NCBI GenBank assembly: GCA_900768435.1
Contig: CAAGCW010000024.1
Coordinates: forward strand, 12,509 to 76,508
Direction of reading: 5' to 3'
Source of the DNA: an uncultured Collinsella sp.
Lineage (GTDB): Bacteria; Actinomycetota; Coriobacteriia; Coriobacteriales; Coriobacteriaceae
Length of the DNA: 64,000 bases
Both the position numbers and the translations under genes were made by a program. The notes under the pieces are model-generated. The model did not search any database and was not told where the DNA came from. It worked only from the letters and a program-made list of their open reading frames with translations. Below, piece after piece: positions 24,160-32,331 of this stretch (its first letter is position 1; every line of letters begins with the position of its first letter).

Positions 24160-24789
24160 ATGGCAGCTGCACAGCCGCTTAAGATTCGCATGGTTGCCGG
24201 ACTTGGCAACCCCGGCGAGGAATATGCCGAGACCCGCCACAACGCTGGTTTCAAAGCAATCGACGAGCTGGCCCGTCAGGCCGGCGTCACGTACTGGAAA
24301 AATCAGGCAGGCGCCGAGGTCGCGCTCATCAACATCAACGATCCCGAAGAAGAGGGCGGTAAGCGCCAGATTGTACTGGTCAAGCCGCAGTCGTACATGA
24401 ACACCTCGGGCGGACCCATCTCCAAGCTCTGCCGCGAGTACAAGATCAAGGCCGAGGAGCTGCTCGTCATCCACGACGAGCTTGACATTCCCGCCGGTGA
24501 CGTGCGCGTCAAGGTGGGCGGAGGCCATGCCGGCCACAACGGCCTGCGCTCCATCATCGACAAGATGGGCAGCCGCGACTTTAGCCGTATCCGCACCGGC
24601 ATCGGCAACCCTCCCGGCAAAATGCCCGTGGCCGACTATGTGCTCAAGCAGCTGCGCGCCCGCGAGGCCGAGGATTTCCAGGACACCTGCGCCCGCGCCG
24701 CCGACGCCGCCGGCCTGGCCATCGTGCACGGCGTGATCTATGCCCGCGACCACGTCAACGGCGCCGCCTCCGCCAACGGCAAGCACTAA
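24160..24789 (+). CDS. pth: Peptidyl-tRNA hydrolase
   Basis: 209 residues. Pth recycles peptidyl-tRNA released from stalled ribosomes. Signatures are VAGLGNPGEEYAETRHNAGF with catalytic His27, KPQSYMNTSGGPISKL, HDELDIPAGDVRVKVGGG and GHNGLRSIIDKMG. The ATG at 24160 follows GAAAGGAAG. It follows prs, as in many bacteria, but a 243-base gap with a long hairpin separates them. Confidence 0.94.
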   Translation: MAAAQPLKIRMVAGLGNPGEEYAETRHNAGFKAIDELARQAGVTYWKNQAGAEVALININDPEEEGGKRQIVLVKPQSYMNTSGGPISKLCREYKIKAEELLVIHDELDIPAGDVRVKVGGGHAGHNGLRSIIDKMGSRDFSRIRTGIGNPPGKMPVADYVLKQLRAREAEDFQDTCARAADAAGLAIVHGVIYARDHVNGAASANGKH

Positions 24790-24826
24790 AACCTACCGTT
24801 TAGGGATGTTTATTTTGGCAGGTTTT
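24788..24826. repeat. GGGGACAG-family hairpin (arms AAAACCTACC/GGCAGGTTTT)
   Basis: The arms AAAACCTACC and GGCAGGTTTT (one mismatch) enclose the degenerate core TAGGGATGTT. It overlaps the pth stop codon. The same arms appear at 24952-24989 and 36218-36258. Confidence 0.7.
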
Positions 24827-24894
24827 ATCTGCGGAAACGCACCGGTGGCCGCATCGCAATAAACCCCGCACTGCCATACACACATAGCGCCCCA

Positions 24895-24940
24895 AAAGGG
24901 GGCCGGCCTCATCACAACCCGAGGCCGGCCCCCTTTGTCG
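24895..24940 (+). terminator. Strong terminator downstream of pth
   Basis: A perfect stem of about 16 bp (AAGGGGGCCGGCCTC and its complement, ten-base loop) ends in CCCTTTGTCGTTTT. Confidence 0.85.
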
Positions 24941-24951
24941 TTTTGCCTGAT

Positions 24952-24989
24952 AAAACCGACCAAAATCAACCTGTCCCTATTTGGTAGGT
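24952..24989. repeat. GGGGACAG-family hairpin (arms AAAACCGACC/GGTAGGT)
   Basis: On the minus strand the core reads TAGGGACAGGTT. It is oriented opposite to the copy at 24788, with related arms. Confidence 0.7.
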
Positions 24990-25162
24990 CGATGTGGATA
25001 AGCCCTTTTCCCAACCGCCGAAGACACACGTAAACAGCATGTCCATGAGGGTATAATTTGCACCGTATGTCTGCACAACGCCTGTGCGCGTACGGTTTTA
25101 CTCGGGCTACCGTCCATTTCCGTGGAGGCACGGTTCGGCGGCCCTAACAAGAGAGGGGTTCT

Positions 25163-26002
25163 ATGTATAAGATCCTGGAGAAGACGCAGTTCTCGGAGAA
25201 GGTGTTCAAGTTCCGCATCGAGGCGCCTGCAATCGCCAAGCATGCGCACGCTGGACAGTTCCTCATGGTCCGCGCCAACGAGACGGGCGAGCGCGTCCCG
25301 TTTACCCTGGCCGGCTGGAACGGTGACGAGGGCTGGGTCGAGTTCATCTTCATGGTGATCGGCAAGACCACCGAAATGCTTTCCACCTACGAGGCCGGCG
25401 AGTCGCTGCGCGACGTCGTGGGCCCGCTGGGCGTTCCCACCGAGATGGCCGAGGGCCCCTGTGCCGTCATTGGCGGCGGCGTCGGCCTGGCAATTGCCTT
25501 CCCGGTCGCCAAGCACCTGGTCGAGACCGGCCACGAGGTGCACGCCATCATGGGCGCCCGCACCAAGGACCTTCTGCTCATGGAGGACCAGTTCCGCGAG
25601 CTCCTCGACGAGGACCACATCCATATCACCACTGACGACGGCTCCTACGGCGAGCAGGGCGTTGTCACCGCTCCGCTGGAGCGCCTGCTGCAGGACAAGG
25701 CCGTGAGCCAGGTCTTCTGCGTCGGCCCCGTTCCGATGATGAAGTTCTCGACCCTCACCGCCCAGAAGTACGACACCCCCATCACCGCGTCGCTCAACCC
25801 CATCATGGTTGACGGCACCGGCATGTGCGGCTGCTGCCGCGTCGAGGTGGGCGGCGTGACCAAGTTCGCTTGCGTCGACGGCCCCGACTTCGATGCCACC
25901 TTGGTCGACTGGGATGACCTTCGTGCCCGCCAGGCCGCTTACCGTTCCGAAGAGGGCGAGTCCCTCAAGGCCTATGAGGAAAAGAGCTGCGCATGCCACT
26001 AG
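25163..26002 (+). CDS. nfnA: NADH-dependent ferredoxin:NADP+ oxidoreductase, small subunit
   Basis: A 279-residue flavoprotein of the dihydroorotate dehydrogenase electron-transfer/sulfide dehydrogenase type. It has an FAD-binding barrel (RVPFTLAGWN), an NAD-binding GGGVGLAIAFPVAK, then SLNPIMVDGTGMCGCC with the cysteines of a [2Fe-2S] cluster, and FACVDGPDFDATLVDW. The next gene is the GltA-like partner and overlaps by 10 bases, the standard nfnAB pair. NfnAB links NADH, NADPH and ferredoxin by flavin-based electron bifurcation in anaerobes. The last residues, KSCACH, are encoded in the overlap. Confidence 0.85.
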   Translation: MYKILEKTQFSEKVFKFRIEAPAIAKHAHAGQFLMVRANETGERVPFTLAGWNGDEGWVEFIFMVIGKTTEMLSTYEAGESLRDVVGPLGVPTEMAEGPCAVIGGGVGLAIAFPVAKHLVETGHEVHAIMGARTKDLLLMEDQFRELLDEDHIHITTDDGSYGEQGVVTAPLERLLQDKAVSQVFCVGPVPMMKFSTLTAQKYDTPITASLNPIMVDGTGMCGCCRVEVGGVTKFACVDGPDFDATLVDWDDLRARQAAYRSEEGESLKAYEEKSCACH

Positions 26003-27402
26003 TTAACGGTCGTTTCGTTGCCGATATGAAGTCGCCCCGCACCCCCGATAACGAGGAGCCGGCTGCCGAGCGCGCCTGCGACTTCCGCCCCGTCGACAAG
26101 GGCTTCACCGAGGAGATGGCGCTGGCCGAGGCCGAGCGCTGCCTCAACTGCAAGAAGCCGTTCTGTGTTGAGGGCTGCCCCGTCAACATCAACATCCCCC
26201 GCTTTATCGAGCAGATCCGCGCGAAGGACTTCGGCGGCGCTCTCGATACCATCCGCGAGGACTCCATGCTTCCCGCCATCTGCGGTCGCGTCTGCCCGCA
26301 GGAGAACCAGTGCGAGGGCAAGTGCATCCGTGGTAAGAAGTCCGAGCCCGTGGCCATCGGCCAGCTCGAGCGCTTCCTGGGTGACCGCCCCGAGCTCGCT
26401 TCCACGCCCAAGATGGCTCCCAAGAACGGCAAGAAGGTCGCCGTCGTCGGCTCTGGTCCGTCCGGCATCACCTGCGCCGGCGAGCTCGCCCGTAACGGCT
26501 TTGACGTCACCGTCTTTGAGGCCTTCTTTACCGGCGGCGGCGTGCTGGTCTACGGCATCCCCGAGTTCCGTCTGCCCAAGGCAGTCGTCAAGCGTGAGAT
26601 TGACGGCCTGGAGGACATGGGCGTCAAGTTTGAGTACAACTCCGTCGTGGGCAACATGGCTACGGCCGAGGAGCTGTTCGAGCAGGGCTTCGACGCCATC
26701 TACGTGGCGACCGGCGCTGGCCTGCCCAAGTTCCTCAACGTCCCCGGCGAGAACCTGCCCAACGTCTTCTTCGCAAACGAGTACCTCACCCGCGTGAACC
26801 TGATGAAGGCCAACAAGTTCCCCGAGTACGACACCCCCACCAAGCACGGCAAGAACGTCGTCGTCTTTGGTGGCGGCAACGTGGCTATGGACGCCGTCCG
26901 TACCGCCAAGCGCCTGGGCGCCGAGCACGCCATCATCGCCTACCGTCGTACCGAGGACGAGATGCCCTGCCGTCGCGCCGAGCTGCACCACGCTAAGGCC
27001 GAGGGCGTCGAGGTTCTGCCGCTCGTCTCCCCGCTCGAGTTTGTCGCTGGCGAGGACGGCTCCGTGTGCGCCGTCAAGGTCCAGAAGATGGAACTCGGCG
27101 AGCCCGACGAGTCCGGCCGCCGTCGCCCGGTGCCCATCGAGGGCGCCATCGAGGAGATTCCCTGCGACGTCGCGATCTCGGCTATCGGCACCAACGCCAA
27201 CCCCTTCGCTGCCAAGATCGGCGGCAAGATGGAGCTCAACAAGTGGGGCTACATCGTTGCCGACGAGGAGACCGGCCAGACCACCGATCCCCGCATCTGG
27301 GCCGGCGGCGACATCGTCACCGGTGCCGCTACGGTCATTCTGGCGATGGGCGCCGGCAAGAAGGCCGCCGCTTCGATCACCAAGAGCCTGCTGGGCGAGT
27401 AA
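25993..27402 (+). CDS. nfnB: NADH-dependent ferredoxin:NADP+ oxidoreductase, large subunit (GltA-like)
   Basis: 469 residues. The N-terminal Fe-S domain has CLNCKKPFCVEGCP and CGRVCPQENQCEGKC, which ligate two [4Fe-4S] clusters. An FAD fold (VAVVGSGPSGITCAGELA) and an NADPH fold (VVVFGGGNVAMDAVRTAKR) follow, ending in the family signature RIWAGGDIVTGAATVILAMG. Alone it would be annotated as glutamate synthase small chain; the translationally coupled NfnA upstream favours the bifurcating transhydrogenase, and no glutamate synthase large subunit is present. Confidence 0.87.
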   Translation: MPLVNGRFVADMKSPRTPDNEEPAAERACDFRPVDKGFTEEMALAEAERCLNCKKPFCVEGCPVNINIPRFIEQIRAKDFGGALDTIREDSMLPAICGRVCPQENQCEGKCIRGKKSEPVAIGQLERFLGDRPELASTPKMAPKNGKKVAVVGSGPSGITCAGELARNGFDVTVFEAFFTGGGVLVYGIPEFRLPKAVVKREIDGLEDMGVKFEYNSVVGNMATAEELFEQGFDAIYVATGAGLPKFLNVPGENLPNVFFANEYLTRVNLMKANKFPEYDTPTKHGKNVVVFGGGNVAMDAVRTAKRLGAEHAIIAYRRTEDEMPCRRAELHHAKAEGVEVLPLVSPLEFVAGEDGSVCAVKVQKMELGEPDESGRRRPVPIEGAIEEIPCDVAISAIGTNANPFAAKIGGKMELNKWGYIVADEETGQTTDPRIWAGGDIVTGAATVILAMGAGKKAAASITKSLLGE

Positions 27403-27430
27403 TCACCTACAGCGCTAGCCACCAAACGGC

Positions 27431-27469
27431 AAAGTCCCCGTCGGGCACACGCCCGGCGGGGACTTTTTC
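27431..27469 (+). terminator. Terminator of nfnAB
   Basis: A 16-bp stem (AAAGTCCCCGTCGGGC with its near-perfect complement, ACAC loop) followed by TTTTTC. Confidence 0.9.
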
Positions 27470-27486
27470 TATGCCGGCCGCCCGAC

Positions 27487-27516
27487 CACCACGATGGGGC
27501 AGGCACCTTTGTGGTG
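27487..27516. repeat. GGGGACAG-family hairpin (arms CACCAC/GTGGTG)
   Basis: Encloses TGGGGCAGGCACC; a further ATTGGGGAC lies directly beyond the right arm. Confidence 0.6.
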
Positions 27517-27540
27517 ATTGGGGACTTGCCCGGTCGTTTT

Positions 27541-27758
27541 GTCTCAATCTGTAACAGCTGGAGTCCGTTGAGCCCTGCAGTTGTTACAGATCGAGATATT
27601 GTGCCGGCCGCCCACGCCGCATCTCAATCTGTAACAGTTAGAGACCAAATATGCCGCCTGGTGTTACAGATCAAGACGTTGGGCTGACGGCCGAACGGTT
27701 CATCTAAATCTGTAACAGTTAGAGCCATTTTCGCTGGCTTGGTGTTACAGATCGAGAT
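27541..27758. repeat. Second tandem array of the ~55-bp palindrome (three units)
   Basis: Units lie at 27541-27597, 27622-27677 and 27703-27758, with starts 80-81 bases apart, exactly as in the array at 4639-4937. Arms are TCTCAATCTGTAACA or TCTAAATCTGTAACA with TGTTACAGATCGAGA or near variants. Centres are about 25 bases and differ; the third folds further through AGCCA and TGGCT. The array lies between the convergent nfnB and cytidylate-kinase-like genes. Confidence 0.9.
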
Positions 27759-27814
27759 TTTGCAAAAGCCGAGGATAGGCACTGCCGCCAAGGCCTTTCC
27801 CTCGGCCTAAAACA

Positions 27815-27853
27815 AAACCCCCACAAAGGTGCCTGTCCCCTTTGTGGGGGTTT
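27815..27853 (-). terminator. GGGGACAG-family hairpin acting as terminator
   Basis: A 14-bp stem (AAACCCCCACAAAG and its complement) encloses GGGACAGGCAC on the minus strand. It is followed there by TTTTGTTTT, seven bases after the stop at 27860. A repeat-family member appears to serve as terminator. Confidence 0.75.
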
Positions 27854-27859
27854 GGTCGG

Positions 27860-28483
27860 CTAGCCTTCGAGCTGGGCGACTTTGTAGCGGTAGGCAGCGG
27901 CGATAACGTCTTTGCAGCCTTCGCGGCCCAGCTTGGCGCGGTTGACGACGATGTCTTTACCGCTCGTCATCTTCCACTTGCCGGCGCTGTAGCGCTTGTA
28001 GAACGCCTCGCGCGCCTTCTGCTGCTGCTTGACCAGCTTGGCGCCCTTCTTTTTGTTAAGGCCGCGCTTCTTGCGCACAATCTCGACGCGGTCCTCAAAG
28101 GGTGCGGTCACCAACACGGCAATGTGGTTGGGGTTGTTACGCAGAAGGTAATCGGACAGGCGACCCTCGATAATGCAGCTCTCGGTCTCGCCCAGGTCCA
28201 AAATCACCTGGCTCATCTTTTGAAACAACTTATCCGAGTACGAACGCGCATCGTAGCGGTCGGGCAGAAACGCCATGTTCTCCACGGCCAGGCGCTCATC
28301 ATAGGCGGCCATCTTATCGAGCGACTCGCCCGCGCGCAGCGACGCACGCACCAGCAGCTCGTTGTCATACAGCGGAATCCCCAACTCGTCGGCAAGCATG
28401 CGACCAATCTCGTGGCCCTCGGCGCCAAAGTCGCGCGCGATGGTAATGACCACAGGATTCTTCTTATTCTCCAGATCGCTCAT
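27860..28483 (-). CDS. Cytidylate-kinase-like protein
   Basis: 207 residues. VVITIARDFGAEGHEIGRML is the P-loop region of the cytidylate-kinase-like family, in which the canonical GxxGxGK is altered. LGIPLYDNELL follows, and later IIEGRLSDYLLRNN and a basic lid region (VRKKRGLNKKKGAK). True Cmk has GPAGAGKST, so the substrate may not be CMP. The start is the ATG at 28483 with AAAGGA upstream; the frame extends to 28528 without a ribosome site. It follows the amino acid ABC operon at 48 bases, across a GGGGACAG-type hairpin. Confidence 0.75.
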   Translation of the reverse strand: MSDLENKKNPVVITIARDFGAEGHEIGRMLADELGIPLYDNELLVRASLRAGESLDKMAAYDERLAVENMAFLPDRYDARSYSDKLFQKMSQVILDLGETESCIIEGRLSDYLLRNNPNHIAVLVTAPFEDRVEIVRKKRGLNKKKGAKLVKQQQKAREAFYKRYSAGKWKMTSGKDIVVNRAKLGREGCKDVIAAAYRYKVAQLEG

Positions 28484-28500
28484 CGCGATTCCTTTCTCTG

Positions 28501-28529
28501 TGTGGCAGAGGGGCTGTCCCTTTGCCACA
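28501..28529. repeat. GGGGACAG-family hairpin (arms TGTGGCA/TGCCACA)
   Basis: A perfect 7-bp arm pair encloses GAGGGGCTGTCCCTT. It sits between the permease stop and the kinase-like gene. Confidence 0.7.
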
Positions 28530-28531
28530 TT

Positions 28532-29170
28532 CTACGCTGCCACAATACGGCGCTGATATGCTCGGACCAGCAGCGAGATACCAAAGTTGAGCACAAAGTA
28601 CATCGCAAACACCAGGCCGTAGAGCATAAGCACCTGCGACAGGTCGATTGCGTGGGCCATCACGACGTTTGCCGTGTACATGAGCTCGGCCACGTTAATA
28701 CCCGAAAGATACGAGCTGTCCTTGATGACGGTCGTGCACTGGCTAAACAGCGCCGGAATGATCGTCTTAAATGTCTGCGGCAGAATGATGTAGCGCATGG
28801 TGGCAAAGAAGCCGAAACCCTGGCTCTGCGCTGCCTCAAACTGGCCGCGCGGAATCGAGTTGAGGCCGCCGCGCACAATCTCGGCCATAACAGCGCTGGT
28901 AAACAGCGTAAAGGCGATGGTCGAAATCACAATGTCCAAACCCTGCACCGTAAAGTAGATAAACAGAATCCACAGCAGGTTCGGCGTGCAACGGAACAGC
29001 TCGATATAGGCGCTCACCAAAATACGGAACGGACGGGGCGCATAGCTTTTAACGAGCGCCAGCACCGTGCCAAAGATGAGCGAGAAAAAGATCGACAGCG
29101 CCGAGATCTCGATTGTCTTAACAAAGCCGCCCCAAATGTAGAGCAGGTTGGTCGCGTTGAAGATTTCCAT
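28532..29170 (-). CDS. Polar amino acid ABC transporter permease (second)
   Basis: 212 residues, His/Glu/Gln-type permease with about five helices. The EAA coupling loop is PRGQFEAAQSQGFGFFATMRY, followed by ILPQTFKTIIPAL. It begins three bases after the stop of the other permease and is the last transporter gene of the operon read 31561 to 28532. It forms a heterodimeric channel with the 29174-29920 product. Confidence 0.92.
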   Translation of the reverse strand: MEIFNATNLLYIWGGFVKTIEISALSIFFSLIFGTVLALVKSYAPRPFRILVSAYIELFRCTPNLLWILFIYFTVQGLDIVISTIAFTLFTSAVMAEIVRGGLNSIPRGQFEAAQSQGFGFFATMRYIILPQTFKTIIPALFSQCTTVIKDSSYLSGINVAELMYTANVVMAHAIDLSQVLMLYGLVFAMYFVLNFGISLLVRAYQRRIVAA

Positions 29171-29173
29171 GCG

Positions 29174-29920
29174 CTAGGCCTCCTCTACGTTGTCGAGCCC
29201 CAGCTCGGCCAGGCTCACGCCGCGCGGACGCTCCTTGGAGCGGCGCTCGAGCCACTGCACCAGCATGGCGAGCGGAAAGCAGATGATGAAGTACATAAGG
29301 CAGCAGACGATGTATCCCTGCAGGTAACCGTACAGACTCACAAAGTTGTCGGAGCGGTACATAAGGTCGCCGCCGGCCACGAGTGCGAGCACCGACGTGT
29401 TCTTGACCAGGTTGAGCGCCTGGTTGCACAGCGGCGGCAGGATGATCTTGAACGTCTGGGGCAGCACGATGTACCAGTAGGCCTGCGCACGGGTGAAGCC
29501 CTGGCTCTGGGCCGCCTCCATCTGGCCGCGCGGAACCGCCTCAATACCAGTGCGGATGACCTCCGAGATGTAGGCCGCGTGATACAGGCCCACGCCCAAG
29601 AAGCCCAGCACGAACGGCGCGATGCGCACCGGCTGGTCGGCGCCGGTTATGGCTTGCAAAAACTGCGGACCGGCCATGTACATAAAGAGCACCTGCACGG
29701 GCAACGGGGTGTTCTGGTAAAACTCCACGTACACGCGGCTTATGGCGCGCAGCACGCGCGAACGGGTGGTGGAGAACACGCCCAGCAGCGTGCCCAGCAC
29801 CAGCGACAGCAGCAGACCGGCAACGACCACCTGTAGCGTCACGCCAAAGCCCTCCCAGAAGGGCCCCATGTTTTGAAATGTCGTCGACCAACGGTCGGCG
29901 TCAAATAATCCTTCGAGCAT
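29174..29920 (-). CDS. Polar amino acid ABC transporter permease (first)
   Basis: 248 residues. N-terminal helices (TLQVVVAGLLLSLVLGTLLG), YVEFYQNTPLPVQVLF, and the EAA loop PRGQMEAAQSQGFTRAQAYW with VLPQTFKIILPPL match the amino acid permease family. The ATG at 29920 follows AAGGAAGGA; the frame extends to 29953 but overlaps the binding-protein stop region. It is paralogous to the next gene. Confidence 0.92.
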   Translation of the reverse strand: MLEGLFDADRWSTTFQNMGPFWEGFGVTLQVVVAGLLLSLVLGTLLGVFSTTRSRVLRAISRVYVEFYQNTPLPVQVLFMYMAGPQFLQAITGADQPVRIAPFVLGFLGVGLYHAAYISEVIRTGIEAVPRGQMEAAQSQGFTRAQAYWYIVLPQTFKIILPPLCNQALNLVKNTSVLALVAGGDLMYRSDNFVSLYGYLQGYIVCCLMYFIICFPLAMLVQWLERRSKERPRGVSLAELGLDNVEEA

Positions 29921-29945
29921 TTGATTCCTTCCTTGGACGATGCGC

Positions 29946-30821
29946 CTATACAAGACCCCAGGTCTTGACCTCTTGGTCGAGCCAGCCGTCGGCCAGGCGA
30001 TCGCAAATCACCTGATCGACCACGGCCGAAAGGTCGCAGCCCTTCTTGGTCGCCACGCCGTAGCCCTGCTCGCCAAACTTGACCTCGGGCTGCAGCAGCT
30101 CAACGGTCTCGTTCATGTAGCCGGCCAGCGTGGAGCGGTCCATGGCAAAGACGTCGATATTGCCGGCGTCGAGCGAACTCTTGATGATGGGATAACCGCT
30201 AAAGGCCCTAAACTCGGGCTTACAGCTAAAGCCGTTGTCCTTGATCATCTGCTCGATCAGGCCCTGCGTGGTAGCACCCTGGCTCACACCAATGACCTTG
30301 CCGTCCAGGTCCTCAATCGAGGTAAAGCCCGAACGCTTCTTGACCATGAGTCCCACGTAGTCGGTGCGGTACGGCGTCGAGAAATCCCAGCTCTTCTTGC
30401 GCTCGTCGGTGATGGTGTAGGTCGCCGCGACCACGTCGAGTTGGCCGTTATCGATTAGCGGGCCGCGCGTCTTGGGCGTTACGTCGGTAAACTCGACAAG
30501 CTCCTGGGCGCAGGCCTCCTTATAGCTCACGCCAAAGACGGCAGCGGCGATCTGATAGCACAAATCGACTTCCATGCCTTCAAAGCGGCCCTTGGCGGTG
30601 TCGTAATAACCGTAGCCGGGAACGTCCTTCTTAACGCCGGCATTCAGATGGCCACGCGACTTGATGGCTGCAAGCTTGGACCCCTTGTCGGAGCCCTCGC
30701 CGCTGGTGGAGTTGCCGCAACCGGTAAGCGCGGTCCCCGTCAGCGCAAGCATGCCGGCGCCAGCCAGCTGCAAAAAGTGACGGCGCGACACGGCCGCCCT
30801 CGTCATATCCGTCATGTCCAT
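29946..30821 (-). CDS. Amino acid ABC transporter substrate-binding lipoprotein
   Basis: 291 residues. The N-terminus has a twin-arginine-like RRHFLQLAGAGMLALTG and a lipobox (LTGC), so it is probably exported, perhaps via Tat, and lipid-anchored. The mature part is a type 3 periplasmic-binding fold (GVKKDVPGYGYYD, FEGMEVDLCYQIAAAVFG, DVVAATYTITDERKKSWDFS). Such proteins bind glutamate, glutamine or aspartate; specificity is not certain. GTG (30824) and ATG (30821) starts are adjacent; ATG was chosen. Lies 8 bases after the ATPase gene. Confidence 0.9.
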   Translation of the reverse strand: MDMTDMTRAAVSRRHFLQLAGAGMLALTGTALTGCGNSTSGEGSDKGSKLAAIKSRGHLNAGVKKDVPGYGYYDTAKGRFEGMEVDLCYQIAAAVFGVSYKEACAQELVEFTDVTPKTRGPLIDNGQLDVVAATYTITDERKKSWDFSTPYRTDYVGLMVKKRSGFTSIEDLDGKVIGVSQGATTQGLIEQMIKDNGFSCKPEFRAFSGYPIIKSSLDAGNIDVFAMDRSTLAGYMNETVELLQPEVKFGEQGYGVATKKGCDLSAVVDQVICDRLADGWLDQEVKTWGLV

Positions 30822-30829
30822 CACCGCGC

Positions 30830-31561
30830 CTAGTGCAGAATCTTGGACAGGAACTCGCGGCAGCGCGGGTTCTCGGGGTTATCGAAGAAGTGCTCGGGCG
30901 TGCCCTCCTCCAGGATGCGGCCGTCCTCCATAAAGATGACGCGGTCGGCCACCTGGCGCGCAAAGCCCATCTCGTGCGTCACGCAGATCATGGTGATGTC
31001 CTCCTGCGCGAGCTCAATCATAACGTCCAGGACTTCCTGCACCATCTCGGGGTCGAGTGCTGAGGTCGGCTCGTCAAACAGGATGATGGGCTGCTTGGTG
31101 CACAGGGCACGGGCGATGGCGATGCGCTGCTGCTGACCACCCGAGAGATTCTGCGGATACTCGCCGGCCTTATGCGCCATGCCGACGCGCTTGAGCGCGG
31201 CGATGGCGATCTCGGTCGCCTCCTCCTTGCTCTTCTTTTGTAGCTTGATGGGCGCGAGCGTCAGGTTGCCCAGCACCGTCATGTTGGGATACAGGTTGAA
31301 CTGCTGGAACACCATGGAGCTGTACTTGCGAGCCATCTCCAGATGGTTCTTTTTGGTGAGCGGCGTACCGTCGATGACGACCTCACCCGACGTGGGCTCC
31401 TCCAGATAATCGACGCAACGGATGAGCGTCGACTTACCCGAGCCGGAAGGCCCGATCATTACGAGCTTCTCGCCGCGCTTGACGGTGAGATTGATATCTT
31501 TGAGCACATGCAGGTCGCCAAAGTACTTGTTGAGATGCTTGATCTCGATCATGTCTGCCAT
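30830..31561 (-). CDS. Polar amino acid ABC transporter ATP-binding protein
   Basis: 243 residues of the GlnQ/HisP type. Walker A GPSGSGKST, Q-loop VFQQFNLYPNMTVLGN, signature LSGGQQQR, Walker B IILFDEPTSALDPEMV and the switch VTHEMGFARQVAD are all present. First gene of the operon ATPase - binding protein - two permeases. A doubled inverted repeat lies upstream at 31685-31755. Confidence 0.94.
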   Translation of the reverse strand: MADMIEIKHLNKYFGDLHVLKDINLTVKRGEKLVMIGPSGSGKSTLIRCVDYLEEPTSGEVVIDGTPLTKKNHLEMARKYSSMVFQQFNLYPNMTVLGNLTLAPIKLQKKSKEEATEIAIAALKRVGMAHKAGEYPQNLSGGQQQRIAIARALCTKQPIILFDEPTSALDPEMVQEVLDVMIELAQEDITMICVTHEMGFARQVADRVIFMEDGRILEEGTPEHFFDNPENPRCREFLSKILH

Positions 31562-31684
31562 GAATGTCCCTTCCCTGCGTTTACACGAGTTGAACTATTG
31601 TACGGAAAGAACCACGTTTCCGCAGCCCACACTGCATTCCCGTAAAGAACCCGCAATCTTCCACCCACTCATTAGGCACTCGGG

Positions 31685-31755
31685 CACTCATTGGGGACAG
31701 ACTTAAATGAGTACCCGGGAAGTGGGCACTCATTTAAGTCTGTCCCCAATGAGTG
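31685..31755. repeat. Two GGGGACAG-family hairpins in perfect mirror arrangement
   Basis: Bases 31685-31712 are an exact reverse complement of 31728-31755 (28/28), 15 bases apart. Each half is itself a hairpin (ACTCATT ... AATGAGT) around TGGGGACAGACTT. It lies between the ABC operon and the yqeY gene. Confidence 0.85.
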
Positions 31756-31833
31756 TCCTTCAGCTGCCATCAAAAAAGGGGCGCGACTGCAATGGTCACG
31801 CCCCCTCAACATCAACTATGCGTCGGCCGGCAC

Positions 31834-32277
31834 TTACGCCAATTTCGCGCCGACGATCTTTGCTGCTGCCGGCTTATCGAAGTTGCCGCCGGTGGCCTTA
31901 CCCAGAGCGCCCATGACCTGGCCCATCTGCTTCTTGGACGTGGCGCCCAGCTCGGCGATAACCTGCTCGATCAGGGCCTCGAGCTCCTCGCCCGAAACCT
32001 GTGCGGGCAGCAGACTCTCCAGAATCTTGACCTGCTCGGTCAGGTTGTCGGTACGCTCCTGGTCGGTGCCGGCCTTGATGGACATCTCCAGCGTCTCGCT
32101 CGTCTGCTTAATCAGACGCTTGATCATGCTGTTGACGTCTTCCTCGGTCACATCGCGGCGCTCATTGACCTCGATATTCTTCACCTCGGCCTTAACCTGG
32201 CGAATGATGGACAGACGAACCTTGTCCTTGGCCTTCATGGCCGCGATCATTTCCTTCTGCAGCTCTTCGTTGGTCAT
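31834..32277 (-). CDS. yqeY: GatB/YqeY domain protein
   Basis: 147 residues. The YqeY family is a stand-alone version of the tRNA-binding tail of GatB. Seen here: MIAAMKAKDKVRLSIIRQVK, ESLLPAQVSGEELEALIEQV, LGATSKKQMGQVMGAL and AAAKIVGAKLA. Function in bacteria is not well established. The start is the ATG at 32277, eight bases after GAGAGGA; an in-frame TTG at 32283 is too close to it. Confidence 0.9.
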   Translation of the reverse strand: MTNEELQKEMIAAMKAKDKVRLSIIRQVKAEVKNIEVNERRDVTEEDVNSMIKRLIKQTSETLEMSIKAGTDQERTDNLTEQVKILESLLPAQVSGEELEALIEQVIAELGATSKKQMGQVMGALGKATGGNFDKPAAAKIVGAKLA

Positions 32278-32331
32278 CTGCAAATCCTCTCTAATAGCGT
32301 GGGCGGCACTCGCGCGAGCACCGCCCCATGA

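Noticed and set aside
25052..25057. TATAAT promoter box for nfnA
   Set aside because: A perfect -10 hexamer is present about 105 bases before the start, but no acceptable -35 element is at proper distance, so it was not listed as a feature.
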